Source: Mycobacterium gordonae
GTDB taxonomy: Bacteria; Actinomycetota; Actinomycetes; Mycobacteriales; Mycobacteriaceae
Assembly (NCBI RefSeq): GCF_002101675.1
Contig: NZ_LQOY01000151.1
Coordinates: 1 to 64,000 of the forward strand
Direction: 5' to 3'
Length of the DNA stretch: 64,000 nt
A program made the position numbers and the translations under genes. The notes under the pieces are model-generated. The model was not told the origin of the DNA, did no database searches, and was given only the letters and a program-made list of their open reading frames with translations. This document shows, piece after piece, positions 9,504 to 20,104 of the stretch (positions are counted from its first letter, which is position 1; every line of letters starts with the position of its first letter).

Positions 9504-10442
9504 TCACGCCGTCAGCAGCGGAGCCATCCATGTCATCTCGGCCGGCAGCTGTGAACTCCAGAACCCGCCGTCGTGACCGCCCGGGGAGAAACCACCGGCC
9601 GGCGGATTCGGCAACTGAGCGATGAACTGCTTGGTCGCCGAGTAGAAGGGGTCACTGTCTCCGCAGTCGATCCGAATAGGGATTGAACTCAGAGCCGGCA
9701 TGCCCCACACCGAATTGGCCGCGTAGTCGTCGGGCCCGTCGAAGGCGCCGGGCGCGGCCGCGCCTGGGGATGTCCACAGCGCGGGGCTGACCGCGCAGAT
9801 CGCCGCGGTGCGTCCGGCGCCCAGCCGGCCACCCAGCAGCAGCGCACCGTAGCCGCCCATCGACCAGCCCAGAAAGCCCACCCGCGAGGTGTCCAGTCCG
9901 TGGCTGTCCAGCATCGGGATCAGCTCGTTGAGCACCATCGACCCGGCATCGTCACCGTCGGCCCGCCTGTGCCAGTAGCCGCCGCCACCGTCAACGGCGA
10001 CCACCGCGAACGGCGGCAACCCGGCGTTGACGGCCTGGGCCAGGCCTTGTTCCACACCGCCGGCCATGACGGCCGCCGCATCGTTGCCTTTGCCGTGCAA
10101 CGCGATGACCGGTCGCAGCGGTTTGGTCTGGCCCGGCGGGCGCGCGATCGCCCAGTTGGTCGATATCCCGCCCCGGGCGGCCGAGACGAACGAGCCCGTG
10201 AGCATGGTCGGGGCGGCCTGAGCGGGGGGTGCCGGATCTAGCGGCCGTGTCGGCGCCAATGGAACGTTTGTCCCAGTCCAGGAAACCGGCGCGGCGCCCG
10301 ACGTACGGGGGTGAAACAGCACGTCGAGCGCATATGCGCCGCCCGCGCCGCATGCGGCGGCGGCTCCGAGGCGCAGCACGGCGCGGCGGCTGATGTCTGG
10401 CATGCGGCTCATCATGCCATGTTCGTTTCGCGAAAATGGCAA
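9504..10442 (-). CDS. Exported alpha/beta-hydrolase esterase (Rv0774c-like)
   Basis: 312 residues from the longest start; ATG 10415, 10412 or 10403 are equally possible. SRRAVLRLGAAAACGAG near the N-terminus is a Tat-like export signal. The catalytic triad is visible: Ser in GWSMGGYGAL, Asp in DCGDSDPF and His in PGGHDGGFW, as in the antigen-85/S-formylglutathione-hydrolase type of esterase. Lipolytic activity has been reported for the M. tuberculosis counterpart. It is divergent from the TetR gene at 10471 with only 28 bases between them, so that regulator may control it. Confidence 0.88.
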   Translation of the reverse strand: MPFSRNEHGMMSRMPDISRRAVLRLGAAAACGAGGAYALDVLFHPRTSGAAPVSWTGTNVPLAPTRPLDPAPPAQAAPTMLTGSFVSAARGGISTNWAIARPPGQTKPLRPVIALHGKGNDAAAVMAGGVEQGLAQAVNAGLPPFAVVAVDGGGGYWHRRADGDDAGSMVLNELIPMLDSHGLDTSRVGFLGWSMGGYGALLLGGRLGAGRTAAICAVSPALWTSPGAAAPGAFDGPDDYAANSVWGMPALSSIPIRIDCGDSDPFYSATKQFIAQLPNPPAGGFSPGGHDGGFWSSQLPAEMTWMAPLLTA

Positions 10443-10470
10443 TGCAGTACCACTTTGACTGGCAGCATGG

Positions 10471-11130
10471 GTGGACGTGACAGCAGCAGTTACTCCAAAA
10501 GGAGAACGTCGGCGGTATGCGTTGGTAAGCGCTGCCGCCGAGCTGCTCGGCGAAGGCGGGTTCGAAGCGGTGCGCCATCGGGCGGTCGCTCGGCGAGCCG
10601 GCCTGCCCCTGGCGTCTACTACCTACTACTTCTCGTCACTCGATGATTTGATCGCCCGCGCGGTCGAACACATTGGAATGATCGAGGTGGCGCAGTTGAG
10701 GGCCAGGGTCAACGCCCTGTCCCGTCGGCGCCGCGGGCCGGAGACCACCGCTGACGTGCTGGTCGACTTGCTGGTAGGGGACGTATCCGGGCCGGGGCTC
10801 GCTGAGCAGCTGATATCGCGGTATGAGCGGCATATCGCCTGTACCCGTCTTCCGGCCCTGCGCGACAGCATGCGGCGCAGCCTGCGCCAGCGGGCAGAGG
10901 CGGTCGCCGAAGCCATCGAGAGGTCGGGTCGGTCAGTTCAAATCGAGCTGGTGTGCACCCTGATCTGTGCCGTTGACGGCTCGGTGGTCTCGGCTCTGGT
11001 CGAGGGGCGCGATCCGCGCGCCGCGGCGATGGCGACGGTGATCGACCTGATCGAAGTGCTCGCTCCCGTCGATCAGCCGCCGGTGCGGGTCATCAGCACG
11101 TCGCTGGGCAACGACGGCGTCGCGATATAG
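10471..11130 (+). CDS. TetR family transcriptional regulator (Rv0775-like)
   Basis: 219 residues. The N-terminal helix-turn-helix includes EAVRHRAVARRAGLPLASTTYYFSS-type spacing (about residues 35-60), and the rest is the helical ligand/dimer domain. GTG 10471 is the longest start; GTG 10477 also fits. It is divergent from the exported esterase, the usual arrangement for a local repressor. The last 58 bases overlap the 3' end of the convergent DUF429 gene. Confidence 0.85.
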   Translation: MDVTAAVTPKGERRRYALVSAAAELLGEGGFEAVRHRAVARRAGLPLASTTYYFSSLDDLIARAVEHIGMIEVAQLRARVNALSRRRRGPETTADVLVDLLVGDVSGPGLAEQLISRYERHIACTRLPALRDSMRRSLRQRAEAVAEAIERSGRSVQIELVCTLICAVDGSVVSALVEGRDPRAAAMATVIDLIEVLAPVDQPPVRVISTSLGNDGVAI

Positions 11131-11831
11131 CCGGTCGCCGCGTCGCCGTAGATGGTGATGTCGTCGGGACGGCGGTGTGCGTACATCGCCACATAGGCAC
11201 AAACGACGGCATCGACGGGATCCTCCGCGCCCCGCAGTTCGCTCTTGCGTTGTGCGGTCAGCACGGCGCGGCGCAGCCTGGTCCACCCTTCGTGTTCGCA
11301 GACACGCAGGCCTACCCGCGCGCCGGCCAGTGTCTCGACGAGGTCCATCAGCCGCAGTAACTCTGAGCGCAGCCGCTCGATGTCGCGGCCCGGCTTGGCT
11401 TTGTACTTCAATGTGCGGGGCAGCCGGAACAAGGCCACCGTCGCCGCGTGCGGATACACCTCGAGGGCGCGTCGCGGCGCCTTCGAATACGGGTCCACGT
11501 CGAGGTTCAGCTCGGCGGCCAGCCGCGCGGCTCGTGGCCCGCCGGCGAATTCGGGTTTGCCGGTGTTGGACGGATGCGCCCCCGCCTCAAACCTGCGGAA
11601 ATCGCGGTTCAGCGCGGTCTCGGCCGGGCGCTGTCCGGTCGGATTGGTCACCACCAGCGGCGCGTCGAAACCCACGACGCACTCACTTCGCAGGTGCGGG
11701 CGCAGCGCATTGAGCACTTCGTCGTCGGTGCGGACGGCGCAGACGTCGACGAGCACACCGCCCTCGTCGACGACGGCAATCCCGGTCGGATTGCGGCCCG
11801 CCCAGGCCAGGTCGACGCCGGCGAAGTGCAT
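11073..11831 (-). CDS. DUF429 family protein (Rv0776c-like)
   Basis: 252 residues. The N-terminus FAGVDLAWAGRNPTG has the RNase H/actin-like first strand seen in DUF429 proteins (predicted nuclease fold). GFDAPL and PVDAVVCAYVA are other conserved blocks. The function is not known. ATG 11831 is the only reasonable start. Its 3' end overlaps the TetR gene by 58 bases on the opposite strand. Confidence 0.85.
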   Translation of the reverse strand: MHFAGVDLAWAGRNPTGIAVVDEGGVLVDVCAVRTDDEVLNALRPHLRSECVVGFDAPLVVTNPTGQRPAETALNRDFRRFEAGAHPSNTGKPEFAGGPRAARLAAELNLDVDPYSKAPRRALEVYPHAATVALFRLPRTLKYKAKPGRDIERLRSELLRLMDLVETLAGARVGLRVCEHEGWTRLRRAVLTAQRKSELRGAEDPVDAVVCAYVAMYAHRRPDDITIYGDAATGYIATPSLPSDVLMTRTGG

Positions 11832-12013
11832 GGCGGCATCATGTCACTTCCGTCACTTTGATCTCTGCCGGAGTCGCGACTGTTTGTGCCCACCTCAGCG
11901 CGACAGGGTTGACGTGTCGCTGTGAGGCGGGCAAGAGAGTGGCGCCTGACGCAGGACTGCTGTGACAGTTGGGATTTGGCCGGTCGCCGGTAGGTGCGTC
12001 CCGCGCCCGACCG

Positions 12014-12019
12014 TAAGCT
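12014..12019 (+). promoter_or_regulatory. Predicted -10 hexamer for leaderless purB mRNA
   Basis: TAAGCT, 8 bases before GTG 12028, without a Shine-Dalgarno. The rest of 11832-12013 shows nothing I recognise. Confidence 0.4.
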
Positions 12020-12027
12020 GTGTGTTC

Positions 12028-13446
12028 GTGAGCATTCCAAACGTGCTGGCCAACCGGTACGCAAGCGGTGAGATGGTCGCGATCTGGTCACCCGAGGCCA
12101 AGGTGGTTGCGGAGCGGCGGCTATGGCTGGCCGTGCTGCGGGCCCAGACCCAGCTGGGTGTGGACGTCCCCGCCGGGGCGATCGACGACTACCAGCGCGT
12201 CCTCGACAACGTCGATCTGGCCTCGATCGCCGCGCGGGAGCGGGTGCTACGCCACGACGTCAAGGCCCGCATCGAGGAGTTCAACGCACTCGCCGGCCAC
12301 GAGCATGTGCACAAGGGCATGACCAGCCGCGACCTGACCGAGAACGTGGAGCAGCTGCAGATCCGCCAGTCGCTGGAACTGGTGTTCAACCATGGCGTTG
12401 CGGTGGTGGCCCGCCTTGCCGAGCGGGCCGTGGCCTACCGCGACCTGGTGATGGCCGGGCGCAGCCACAACGTCGCCGCCCAGGCCACCACCCTGGGCAA
12501 GCGGTTCGCCTCGGCCGCGCAGGAGACGCTGATCGCGCTGACCCGGCTGCGGGAGCTGATCGACCGCTACCCGCTGCGCGGCATCAAGGGCCCGATGGGC
12601 ACCGCACAGGACATGCTTGACCTGCTCGACGGTGACGCGGTCAAACTCGCCGCCCTAGAGCAGCAGGTGGCCGAATTCCTGGGATTTGCAACGGTATTGC
12701 GCAGTGTCGGACAGGTGTATCCGCGTTCGCTGGACCATGACGTGCTGTCCGCGCTGGTGCAGCTGGGTGCGGGACCGTCGTCGCTGGCGCACACCATCCG
12801 GCTGATGGCCGGACACGAACTGGTCACCGAAGGGTTCGCCGAAGGTCAGGTCGGCTCGTCGGCGATGCCGCACAAGATGAACACGCGCAGCTGCGAACGG
12901 GTCAACGGACTCCAGGTGGTGCTGCGCGGCTACGCGTCGATGGCCGCCGAGCTGGCCGGCGCGCAGTGGAACGAGGGCGACGTTTTCTGCTCCGTCGTGC
13001 GCCGAGTGGCCTTGCCGGACAGCTTCTTTGCCATCGACGGACAGATCGAGACGTTCCTGACGGTGCTCGACGAGTTCGGTGCGTACCCGGCGGTGATCCA
13101 GCGCGAGCTAGACCGGTATCTGCCGTTCCTGGCCACCACCAAGGTTCTGATCGCCGCCGTGCGTGCCGGGATGGGCCGCGAAGCCGCGCACCATGTGATC
13201 CGCGAACACGCGGTGGCCACGGCGCTGGCCATGCGGGAACGCGGCGCCGAGCCCGACCTGTTGGACCGGTTGGCCGACGACGACCGGCTCCCGCTGGATA
13301 GGGCGGCACTCGATGCCGCGCTGGCCAACAAGGCGGCCTTTGTCGGTGCGGCCGGTGACCAGGTCGACGAGGTGGCCACCCTGGTGGACGAGCTCGTGAG
13401 TCGCTACCCGGAGGCGGCCAAGTACACGCCGGGGGCGATCCTGTGA
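12028..13446 (+). CDS. purB: Adenylosuccinate lyase
   Basis: 472 residues. It releases fumarate from SAICAR and from adenylosuccinate, so it serves both IMP and AMP synthesis in the cytoplasm. The superfamily signature [10 protein letters not shown] (about residue 275) is present, as are TSRDLTEN and the histidine in [14 protein letters not shown] 12028 gives the family start [10 protein letters not shown]; the frame is open to 11962 but that segment looks non-coding. The stop overlaps the start of the P450 gene by GTGA, so the two are translationally coupled. Confidence 0.97.
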   Translation: MSIPNVLANRYASGEMVAIWSPEAKVVAERRLWLAVLRAQTQLGVDVPAGAIDDYQRVLDNVDLASIAARERVLRHDVKARIEEFNALAGHEHVHKGMTSRDLTENVEQLQIRQSLELVFNHGVAVVARLAERAVAYRDLVMAGRSHNVAAQATTLGKRFASAAQETLIALTRLRELIDRYPLRGIKGPMGTAQDMLDLLDGDAVKLAALEQQVAEFLGFATVLRSVGQVYPRSLDHDVLSALVQLGAGPSSLAHTIRLMAGHELVTEGFAEGQVGSSAMPHKMNTRSCERVNGLQVVLRGYASMAAELAGAQWNEGDVFCSVVRRVALPDSFFAIDGQIETFLTVLDEFGAYPAVIQRELDRYLPFLATTKVLIAAVRAGMGREAAHHVIREHAVATALAMRERGAEPDLLDRLADDDRLPLDRAALDAALANKAAFVGAAGDQVDEVATLVDELVSRYPEAAKYTPGAIL

Positions 13447-14687
13447 CCACCGCGGTAACGGGCATCGACTTCACCGACCTGGACAACTTCGCCAACGGTT
13501 TCCCGCACGAGTTGTTCGCCGTGCACCGCCGGGAGGCGCCGGTGTTCTGGCACGAACCCACCGACAACACCCCCGACGGCGAAGGGTTCTGGTCGGTGGC
13601 CACCTACCCGGAAACCCTTGAGGTACTCCGGGATCCGGTGACGTACTCGTCTGTCACCGGCGGCTCCCGTCCGTTCGGCGGCACATTGTTGCAGGATCTG
13701 GCGATCGCGGGCCAGGTGCTCAACATGATGGACGATCCCCGGCACTCGCAGATCCGGCGGCTGGTCAGCTCCGGCCTCACGCCGCGCATGATCCGCCGGG
13801 TCGAGGACGACCTACGGGCACGGGCGCGCCGGCTGGTGGACGAAGTGGTGCCCGGCCAGCCGTTCGATTTCCTGGTCGACATCGCCGCCGAGGTGCCGAT
13901 GCAGATGATCTGCATCCTGTTGGGAGTGCCTGAATCCGAACGGCATTGGCTGTTCGAGGCGATCGAGCCGCAGTTCGACTTCGGCGGATCGCGCAAGGCT
14001 GCACTGTCGCAGCTGTCGATCGAAGAGGCCGGCTCGCGAATGTACACCTATGGTCAGGAGCTGATCGCCGCCAAGCGTGCGCAGCCGACCGACGACATGC
14101 TGTCGGTGGTTGCCAACGCCCTGGTCGACGACGGGGACTCCCAGGCGTTGTCCGACCTCGAGGTGTACCTGTTCTTCAGTCTGTTGTTCAGCGCCGGGGC
14201 GGAGACGACCCGTAACGCGGTCGCGGGCGGGCTACTGGCGCTGGCCGAGCACCCGGACCAACTACGGGCGCTGCGGAGCGATTTCGAGTTGCTGCCGACG
14301 ACGGTGGAGGAGATCATCCGATGGACATCGCCGTCGCCGTCCAAGCGGCGCACCGCCACCCGCGATGTCACCCTCGGCGGACACCGGATCCAGGCGGGCC
14401 AGAAGGTGCAGATCTGGGAAGGCTCGGCCAACCGCGACGACACCGTCTTCCAGCGCGCCGCCCAGTTCGACATCACCCGTAAACCCAATCCGCACCTGGG
14501 ATTCGGTCAGGGGGTGCACTACTGTCTGGGCGCCAACCTGGCCCGGCTGGAGCTGCGAGTGCTCTACGAGGAACTGTTGTCGCGGTTCGACGCCGTCCGG
14601 TTGGTGGAACCTCCGGAATGGACGCGCAGCAACCGGCACACCGGCATCCGCCATCTGGTCGTGGAACTGGACGCCAGCCGGCCCTGA
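13443..14687 (+). CDS. cyp126: Cytochrome P450 (CYP126-like)
   Basis: 414 residues. The heme loop [10 protein letters not shown] with the Cys ligand lies near residue 355, the I-helix SAGAETTRN near 245, and the K-helix E-x-x-R as EEIIRW. It is a soluble monooxygenase needing separate redox partners. Position directly behind purB and overall sequence match M. tuberculosis CYP126, whose natural substrate is not settled. GTG 13443 overlaps the purB stop (GTGA). Confidence 0.93.
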   Translation: MTTAVTGIDFTDLDNFANGFPHELFAVHRREAPVFWHEPTDNTPDGEGFWSVATYPETLEVLRDPVTYSSVTGGSRPFGGTLLQDLAIAGQVLNMMDDPRHSQIRRLVSSGLTPRMIRRVEDDLRARARRLVDEVVPGQPFDFLVDIAAEVPMQMICILLGVPESERHWLFEAIEPQFDFGGSRKAALSQLSIEEAGSRMYTYGQELIAAKRAQPTDDMLSVVANALVDDGDSQALSDLEVYLFFSLLFSAGAETTRNAVAGGLLALAEHPDQLRALRSDFELLPTTVEEIIRWTSPSPSKRRTATRDVTLGGHRIQAGQKVQIWEGSANRDDTVFQRAAQFDITRKPNPHLGFGQGVHYCLGANLARLELRVLYEELLSRFDAVRLVEPPEWTRSNRHTGIRHLVVELDASRP

Positions 14688-14707
14688 ACGCCGTGTCGCT
14701 GCGGCGT
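14688..14707. terminator. Terminator-like hairpin between convergent genes
   Basis: ACGCCG (14688-14693) and CGGCGT (14702-14707) form a 6-bp stem with an 8-base loop, in the 27 bases between the stops of the P450 and the convergent membrane protein. There is no U-tract, which is common in mycobacteria. Confidence 0.35.
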
Positions 14708-14714
14708 AACAATG

Positions 14715-15332
14715 TCAGGGCATCCGCAACCGGATTCCGGCCGCCCTCAGTTCCAGCGCGGCCAACCCCCGGATCACCATCGGATCCTCGTGGCGCCAGC
14801 CGCCTACCGGGTCGGCACTGACCGCCGCAAGCTTGGCCGGCGACCGGTTGGCCAGCGCCCGCATGGCCAGCAGTTGCTGCCCTGCCGCGGTGGCGGCCAG
14901 CGCGGTCACCACCCACTTGCGCCGGAAGAACCGCCAGCGCAGGAACAGCCACGGCACGGTCACCGCCAGAATCGGCGGCGACGCCACCGCCAGCGCCAGG
15001 ACCCAGGCCAGCCAGCTCGCTGTCGTGTCCAGGTTGTGGCCCGCGCCCGCCACGTCCAGAGCCGCCTGGCTGGCGGCGTCCAGCGGCTTGCCGAGCGCAT
15101 CGCCGAGCAGTGGAACGCTGTGCGCTCCCTGTCCTGCCGAGGCGAGGTTGCCGGCCAGGCCTTTCGAACCGCTCTCCACTTGCCTCCCGGCCTCGGCGAT
15201 CGTCGCGATCGCGTCGTGCACCGCCATGCCGACGAACACCCAGATCACCGTCCACAACGAAATGGTGATATCGCTGATCAGTTGACCGAACAGGCGAAGG
15301 GGGCGGGTGGAGTACGGCAGGAACCTCGTCAT
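14715..15332 (-). CDS. Conserved membrane protein (Rv0779c-like)
   Basis: 205 residues with a hydrophobic segment at about 21-42 (ISLWTVIWVFVGMAV) and another at about 107-130 (WLAWVLALAVASPPILAV). The region between is Ala/Gly-rich, likely outside the membrane, and the tail is basic. No enzymatic motif is visible. It occupies the same place, between cyp126 and purC, as Rv0779c. Function unknown. Confidence 0.8.
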   Translation of the reverse strand: MTRFLPYSTRPLRLFGQLISDITISLWTVIWVFVGMAVHDAIATIAEAGRQVESGSKGLAGNLASAGQGAHSVPLLGDALGKPLDAASQAALDVAGAGHNLDTTASWLAWVLALAVASPPILAVTVPWLFLRWRFFRRKWVVTALAATAAGQQLLAMRALANRSPAKLAAVSADPVGGWRHEDPMVIRGLAALELRAAGIRLRMP

Positions 15333-15381
15333 GCCTCCGATACCAGCACAGCTCGCACCGAAATGGTGCCGGCTCGCCCGA

Positions 15382-15387
15382 TAGGCT
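15382..15387 (+). promoter_or_regulatory. Predicted -10 hexamer for leaderless purC mRNA
   Basis: TAGGCT, 6 bases before ATG 15394; no Shine-Dalgarno is present. Inferred. Confidence 0.45.
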
Positions 15388-15393
15388 GACCCG

Positions 15394-16281
15394 ATGCGAC
15401 CCCCTTTGTCCGATTACCAGCATGTGGCCAGCGGCAAGGTTCGCGAGATCTACCGCGTCGACGACCACCACCTGTTGTTGGTCGCCACCGACCGGATCTC
15501 CGCGTACGACTTCATTCTGGACAGCGCCATTCCCGACAAGGGCCGCATCCTGACGGCGATGAGCGTGTTCTTCTTCGGCCTCGTGGACGCCCCCAACCAC
15601 CTGGCCGGCCCACCCGACGACCCGCGCATCCCCGAGGAAGTGCTCGGTCGGGCGTTGCTGGTGCACCGGCTGGAGATGCTCGAGGTGGAGTGCGTTGCCC
15701 GCGGTTATCTGACCGGCTCGGGGCTGCTCGACTACCAGGCGACCGGAAAGGTGTGCGGTATCGCCCTGCCACCGGGCCTTGTCGAGGCCAGCAAGTTCGC
15801 CGAACCGCTGTTCACCCCCGCCACGAAAGCGGAACTGGGCAGCCACGACGAGAACATCTCGTTCGACCGGGTGGTTGAACTGGTGGGCGCCGTGGCGGCC
15901 AACCAACTGCGCGACCGAACCCTGCAGATCTACGTGCAGGCGGCCGACCATGCATTGACCAAGGGAATCATCATCGCGGACACCAAGTTTGAATTCGGCA
16001 CCGACCGCGACGGCAACCTGGTACTGGCCGACGAAATCTTCACGCCCGACTCGTCGCGCTACTGGCCCGCCGACGAATACCGGCCGGGCGTGGTGCAGAA
16101 CAGCTTCGACAAGCAGTTCGTTCGGAACTGGCTCACCAGCAGCGAGTCCGGCTGGGACCGCCACGGTACCGAACCACCCCCACCGCTGCCCCAGGACATC
16201 GTCGAGGCGACCCGGGGCCGCTATATCGAAGCCTACGAACGGATTTCGGGGCTCCGTTTCAACGACTGGATCGGCGCATGA
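15394..16281 (+). CDS. purC: SAICAR synthetase (phosphoribosylaminoimidazole-succinocarboxamide synthase)
   Basis: 295 residues, family length. It condenses CAIR with aspartate using ATP. The N-terminal GKVREIY, DRISAYD and the block ADTKFEFG with [12 protein letters not shown] are diagnostic. ATG 15394 is the start. The stop TGA overlaps the ATG of ptrB (ATGA), so the two genes form an operon. Confidence 0.97.
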   Translation: MRPPLSDYQHVASGKVREIYRVDDHHLLLVATDRISAYDFILDSAIPDKGRILTAMSVFFFGLVDAPNHLAGPPDDPRIPEEVLGRALLVHRLEMLEVECVARGYLTGSGLLDYQATGKVCGIALPPGLVEASKFAEPLFTPATKAELGSHDENISFDRVVELVGAVAANQLRDRTLQIYVQAADHALTKGIIIADTKFEFGTDRDGNLVLADEIFTPDSSRYWPADEYRPGVVQNSFDKQFVRNWLTSSESGWDRHGTEPPPPLPQDIVEATRGRYIEAYERISGLRFNDWIGA

Positions 16282-18386
16282 CCGACGCGCTGGTACCGCC
16301 CGCAGCTAAGCGGGTGGAGACGCGCCGCGAATTCCACGGCGATGTGTTCATCGACCCGTATGAGTGGTTGCGCGACAAGGACAGCCCCGAGGTCATCGGC
16401 TACCTCGAGGCCGAGAACGAGTACGCCGATCGGAGCACCGCCCACTTGGAGTCGTTGCGCCAGCAGATCTTCGACGAGATCAAGTCCCGAACCAAGGAAA
16501 CCGACCTGTCGGTGCCGACCCGGCGCGGCGACTGGTGGTATTACGCCCGTACCTTTGAAGGGAAGCAGTACGGCGTCCATTGCCGTTGCCCGGTCACCGA
16601 TCCCGGCGATTGGAACCCGCCACAGTTCGACGAGCACACCGAGATCCCCGGTGAACAGGTCCTGCTCGACGAGAACATCGAAGCCGACGGACACGACTTC
16701 TTCGCCCTCGGGGCAGCCAGCGTCAGCCTGGACGCCAACCTCTTGGCCTACTCCGTCGACGTCAAAGGCGACGAACGGTACACGCTGCGGTTCAAGGACT
16801 TACGCACCGGCGAGCGCTACCCCGACGAGATCACCGACATCGGCGCGGGGGCCACCTGGGCGGCCGACAACCGCACCGTCTACTACAGCACAGTGGACGA
16901 GGCATGGCGACCGGACACGGTGTGGCGCTACCGACTAGCATCCGGGGGACCGTCGGAGCGGGTGTATCACGAACCCGACGAACGATTCTGGCTCGGCGTG
17001 GGCCGCACGCGCAGCAACACCTACATCGTGATCGCGGCCGGATCGTCGGTCACCTCGGAGGTGCGCTACGCGGACGCGGCCGATCCCGAGGCCGAGTTCA
17101 CCGTCGTGCTGCCGCGCCGCGAAGGCGTCGAGTATTCGGTGGAGCATGCGACGGTGGGGGGCGAGGACCGGTTCCTGATCCTGCACAACGACGGCGCGGT
17201 GAACTTCACCCTGACGGAGGCGCCCGTTGCCCACCCCACGCGACAGCGCACCCTCATCCCGCACCGCGACGACGTCCGACTCGACGCCGTCGACGCCTTC
17301 GCCGACCATCTGGTGGTCAGCTACCGGCGGGCGGCACTGCCACGAATCCAGCTGTGGCCGTTCGGTTCCGACGGCGGTTACGGGGAGCCGCAGGAGATCT
17401 CCTTCGACTCCGAGCTGATGTCGGCGGGGCTGGGGGCCAACCCGAACTGGAGGTCGCCCAAGCTGCGGGTCGGCGCCGGATCCTTCGTCACGCCGGTGCG
17501 GATCTACGATCTCGACCTGGCCACCGGGGAACGCACCTTACTCAAGGAGCAGCCGGTGCTGGGCGGCTACCGCCGTGAGGACTACGTGGAGCGCCGCGAC
17601 TGGGCGCAAGCGCCGGATGGCGCGCGGGTGCCGATTTCCATCGTGTATAAGGCCGGCATCGAATTCCCAGCTCCAGCACTCGTTTACGGTTACGGCGCCT
17701 ATGAGATCTGTGAAGATCCGCGATTCTCCATCGCGCGGCTGTCGTTGCTCGACCGTGGCATGGTGTTCGTCATCGCCCACGTCCGCGGCGGCGGCGAGAT
17801 GGGCCGGTTGTGGTACGAGCACGGCAAGCTACTGGAGAAGAAGAACACCTTCACCGACTTCATCGCTGTGGCACAGCATCTCGTGGACACCGGGCTGACC
17901 ACCCCGCGGCAACTGGTGGCGCTGGGGGGCAGCGCGGGGGGGCTACTGATGGGCGCGGTGGCCAACATGGCGCCGGAGCTCTTCGCCGGGATCCTGGCGC
18001 AGGTGCCGTTCGTGGACCCGTTGACCACCATCTTGGATCCCTCGTTGCCGCTGACGGTGACGGAATGGGACGAATGGGGAAACCCGCTGGCCGACAGCGA
18101 CGTCTATGCGTACATGAAGTCGTATTCACCGTATGAGAACGTGCAGACCAAGCGGTATCCGGCGATCTTGGCGATGACGTCGCTGAATGACACCCGGGTC
18201 TACTATGTCGAGCCGGCCAAGTGGGTGGCCGCGTTGCGGCACGCCACCAACGGTTCGCAGGGCAGCCCGGTGCTGTTGAAGACCCAGATGAAAGCCGGGC
18301 ACGGCGGAATCAGCGGACGCTATGAACGGTGGAAGGAAACCGCTTTCCAGTACGCGTGGCTGCTGGCCACCGCCCAGCACGGCTAG
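16278..18386 (+). CDS. ptrB: Oligopeptidase B (protease II, S9A family), intact
   Basis: 702 residues: an N-terminal beta-propeller (about 75-420) that limits access to short peptides, then an alpha/beta-hydrolase domain. Ser is in [12 protein letters not shown], Asp in [11 protein letters not shown] and His in [11 protein letters not shown]. Cleavage after Lys/Arg is expected from the family. It is a single uninterrupted gene here; in M. tuberculosis H37Rv the same locus is annotated as two pieces, ptrBa and ptrBb. It overlaps purC by ATGA, and its last 4 bases overlap the convergent exporter gene. Confidence 0.95.
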   Translation: MTDALVPPAAKRVETRREFHGDVFIDPYEWLRDKDSPEVIGYLEAENEYADRSTAHLESLRQQIFDEIKSRTKETDLSVPTRRGDWWYYARTFEGKQYGVHCRCPVTDPGDWNPPQFDEHTEIPGEQVLLDENIEADGHDFFALGAASVSLDANLLAYSVDVKGDERYTLRFKDLRTGERYPDEITDIGAGATWAADNRTVYYSTVDEAWRPDTVWRYRLASGGPSERVYHEPDERFWLGVGRTRSNTYIVIAAGSSVTSEVRYADAADPEAEFTVVLPRREGVEYSVEHATVGGEDRFLILHNDGAVNFTLTEAPVAHPTRQRTLIPHRDDVRLDAVDAFADHLVVSYRRAALPRIQLWPFGSDGGYGEPQEISFDSELMSAGLGANPNWRSPKLRVGAGSFVTPVRIYDLDLATGERTLLKEQPVLGGYRREDYVERRDWAQAPDGARVPISIVYKAGIEFPAPALVYGYGAYEICEDPRFSIARLSLLDRGMVFVIAHVRGGGEMGRLWYEHGKLLEKKNTFTDFIAVAQHLVDTGLTTPRQLVALGGSAGGLLMGAVANMAPELFAGILAQVPFVDPLTTILDPSLPLTVTEWDEWGNPLADSDVYAYMKSYSPYENVQTKRYPAILAMTSLNDTRVYYVEPAKWVAALRHATNGSQGSPVLLKTQMKAGHGGISGRYERWKETAFQYAWLLATAQHG

Positions 18387-19981
18387 GCGGCGGGTTTCTT
18401 GGGCAGGAACGACGCCGGAATCAGCGTGACCGCCACCAGTGCTACAGCGATGAGCATGACCACTGTGTAGGCATGGGAAAGGTCGTGCAGCAGGCCGGTA
18501 GCGAAGTCGGGTTGCAGTGTTCGCTGGGGTACCCCGGAGGGGTCTACCGGCACCCCGCGTCGCGCGGCGTTCTCTTGGCGGCGCACGAATTCGTTTGCCG
18601 CCGAGATGTTCTGACTGCGGTTGAACTGGCTGGTCAGCACCATCGACATCAACGCGGTCCCGATCGAGCCGCCCACCTGGAAGTTGACGCTGATCAGCGT
18701 GGAACCGCGGGCGATCTCGTGTGGTGCCAGCGCCTGCACGGACGCCCCCGAGAGCGGCATCATGGTGCAGCCCATGCCCATGCCCAGAATGCCCAGGCCC
18801 AACAACAAGACAGGTGAGTAGTCGGCCTGCCGCGCGACACCGACGGTGAAAACCGCTAACCCGACCGTGATGAGGGAGATGCCGAGTAGAACGCTTCTGC
18901 CGGGGCCCTTGCGGTCCATGAAGATGCCGGCCCACGGCATCGTCAGCATGGCGCCCAGCCCCTGGGGAATCAGGTGGAGACCGGACTGCATGGGCGTTTG
19001 ACCCAGCACTTGCTGCAGGTAACTCGGGATCAGCAGCAGGGACCCGAAAAAAGCGATGGAGAAGATCAATGCCGTGACATTGGCGTGGGTGACCGCCGGG
19101 ATGCGGAACAGGCGCAGATCGATCAGCGGGTGATCCGCCCGGTGCAGCGCGTGCACAACGAAGGCTGTGATCAGTGCCAGGCCAATGATCGCCGGTACCA
19201 ACACATGACGATCGGCCAGCGTGCCCCGGCCGGGGATAGATGACACCCCGAACAGAAACATGGCAAGCCCGGGTGAGAGCAGCAGCACGCCAACAGCGTC
19301 GAACGTCTCCGATGGCGCCGGTTGGTCTCGGGGAAAAATGAACTTGGCTAGCAGGAAAGCGCATAACCCGATCGGGAGATTGATCAGGAAGATCCACGGC
19401 CAGCTGAAGGCGTTGATCAGCCAGCCGCCGAGGATTGGTCCGCCGATCGGGCCGAGCAGCATCGGGATGCCCAGCACGGACATCAGACGGCCAAGTCGCT
19501 TCGGGCCGGCAACGTGCGTCAGAATCGTGAACCCCAAAGGCATCAGCATGCCACCGCACATGCCCTGCACCGCCCTGAAGACGTTCAGCAGCAGGATGGT
19601 CGGCGCTATCGCGCACAGCAACGAGCCGAGCATGAAGGCCACCACCGAACCCATCCACAGCCGTTTGGTGCCGAAACGGTCGGCCGCCCAGCCGGCCAAC
19701 GGGATCACCGTGGCCAGGGCCAGCGTGTAGCCGGTCATCGTCCACCCGACGACGGTCTGCGTCGACTCGAACTGCACGATGAACGTGCGCTGCGCGACAC
19801 TGACGACGGTAGTGTCCACCGACAGCATCACCGAAGCCAGGATGCACACCCCGGCGACGCGGAGGGTGGCCGCGTCGAGCCTCTCGGGATAGTCGCCGGG
19901 TATCGACTTTCCCGTCGCGGTGGTGGGCAGCACGGCGTCGGCCGGTGTGGATGGCGCCTTTTCCATGGCGTTGCTGAGCAT
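18383..19981 (-). CDS. emrB: Major facilitator drug exporter, DHA2/EmrB type
   Basis: 532 residues from ATG 19981; ATG 19966 is an alternative, and the frame is open to 20149 but would run into the divergent gene. About 14 hydrophobic segments are seen, as expected for DHA2 proton-driven exporters. The first carries a conserved acidic residue (VMLSVDTTVVSVA), and motif A-like GWAADRFGTKRLW lies between segments 2 and 3. It corresponds to Rv0783c. The substrate is unknown. An extracellular loop with arginines and asparagines precedes the last segment. Confidence 0.9.
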   Translation of the reverse strand: MLSNAMEKAPSTPADAVLPTTATGKSIPGDYPERLDAATLRVAGVCILASVMLSVDTTVVSVAQRTFIVQFESTQTVVGWTMTGYTLALATVIPLAGWAADRFGTKRLWMGSVVAFMLGSLLCAIAPTILLLNVFRAVQGMCGGMLMPLGFTILTHVAGPKRLGRLMSVLGIPMLLGPIGGPILGGWLINAFSWPWIFLINLPIGLCAFLLAKFIFPRDQPAPSETFDAVGVLLLSPGLAMFLFGVSSIPGRGTLADRHVLVPAIIGLALITAFVVHALHRADHPLIDLRLFRIPAVTHANVTALIFSIAFFGSLLLIPSYLQQVLGQTPMQSGLHLIPQGLGAMLTMPWAGIFMDRKGPGRSVLLGISLITVGLAVFTVGVARQADYSPVLLLGLGILGMGMGCTMMPLSGASVQALAPHEIARGSTLISVNFQVGGSIGTALMSMVLTSQFNRSQNISAANEFVRRQENAARRGVPVDPSGVPQRTLQPDFATGLLHDLSHAYTVVMLIAVALVAVTLIPASFLPKKPAA

Positions 19982-20104
19982 ATCTAACGAATTGTCACGG
20001 TCACCCCCTGGGGAGTCCCGTTCGACCTGATCACAGGGCTGATATACGTCTGCCGTCAGTGTGTCCTTCACCGTCTCGACACTTGTGCTCGGCAAACTAC
20101 AAAC

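Noticed and set aside
14473-16164. 563-codon minus-strand open frame across cyp126, the membrane protein and purC
   Set aside because: It crosses three real genes and has no domain; typical GC-rich shadow.
18126-19847. 573-codon minus-strand frame out of phase with the MFS exporter
   Set aside because: It is another frame of the exporter region, with no membrane pattern, while the exporter frame gives about 14 spans.
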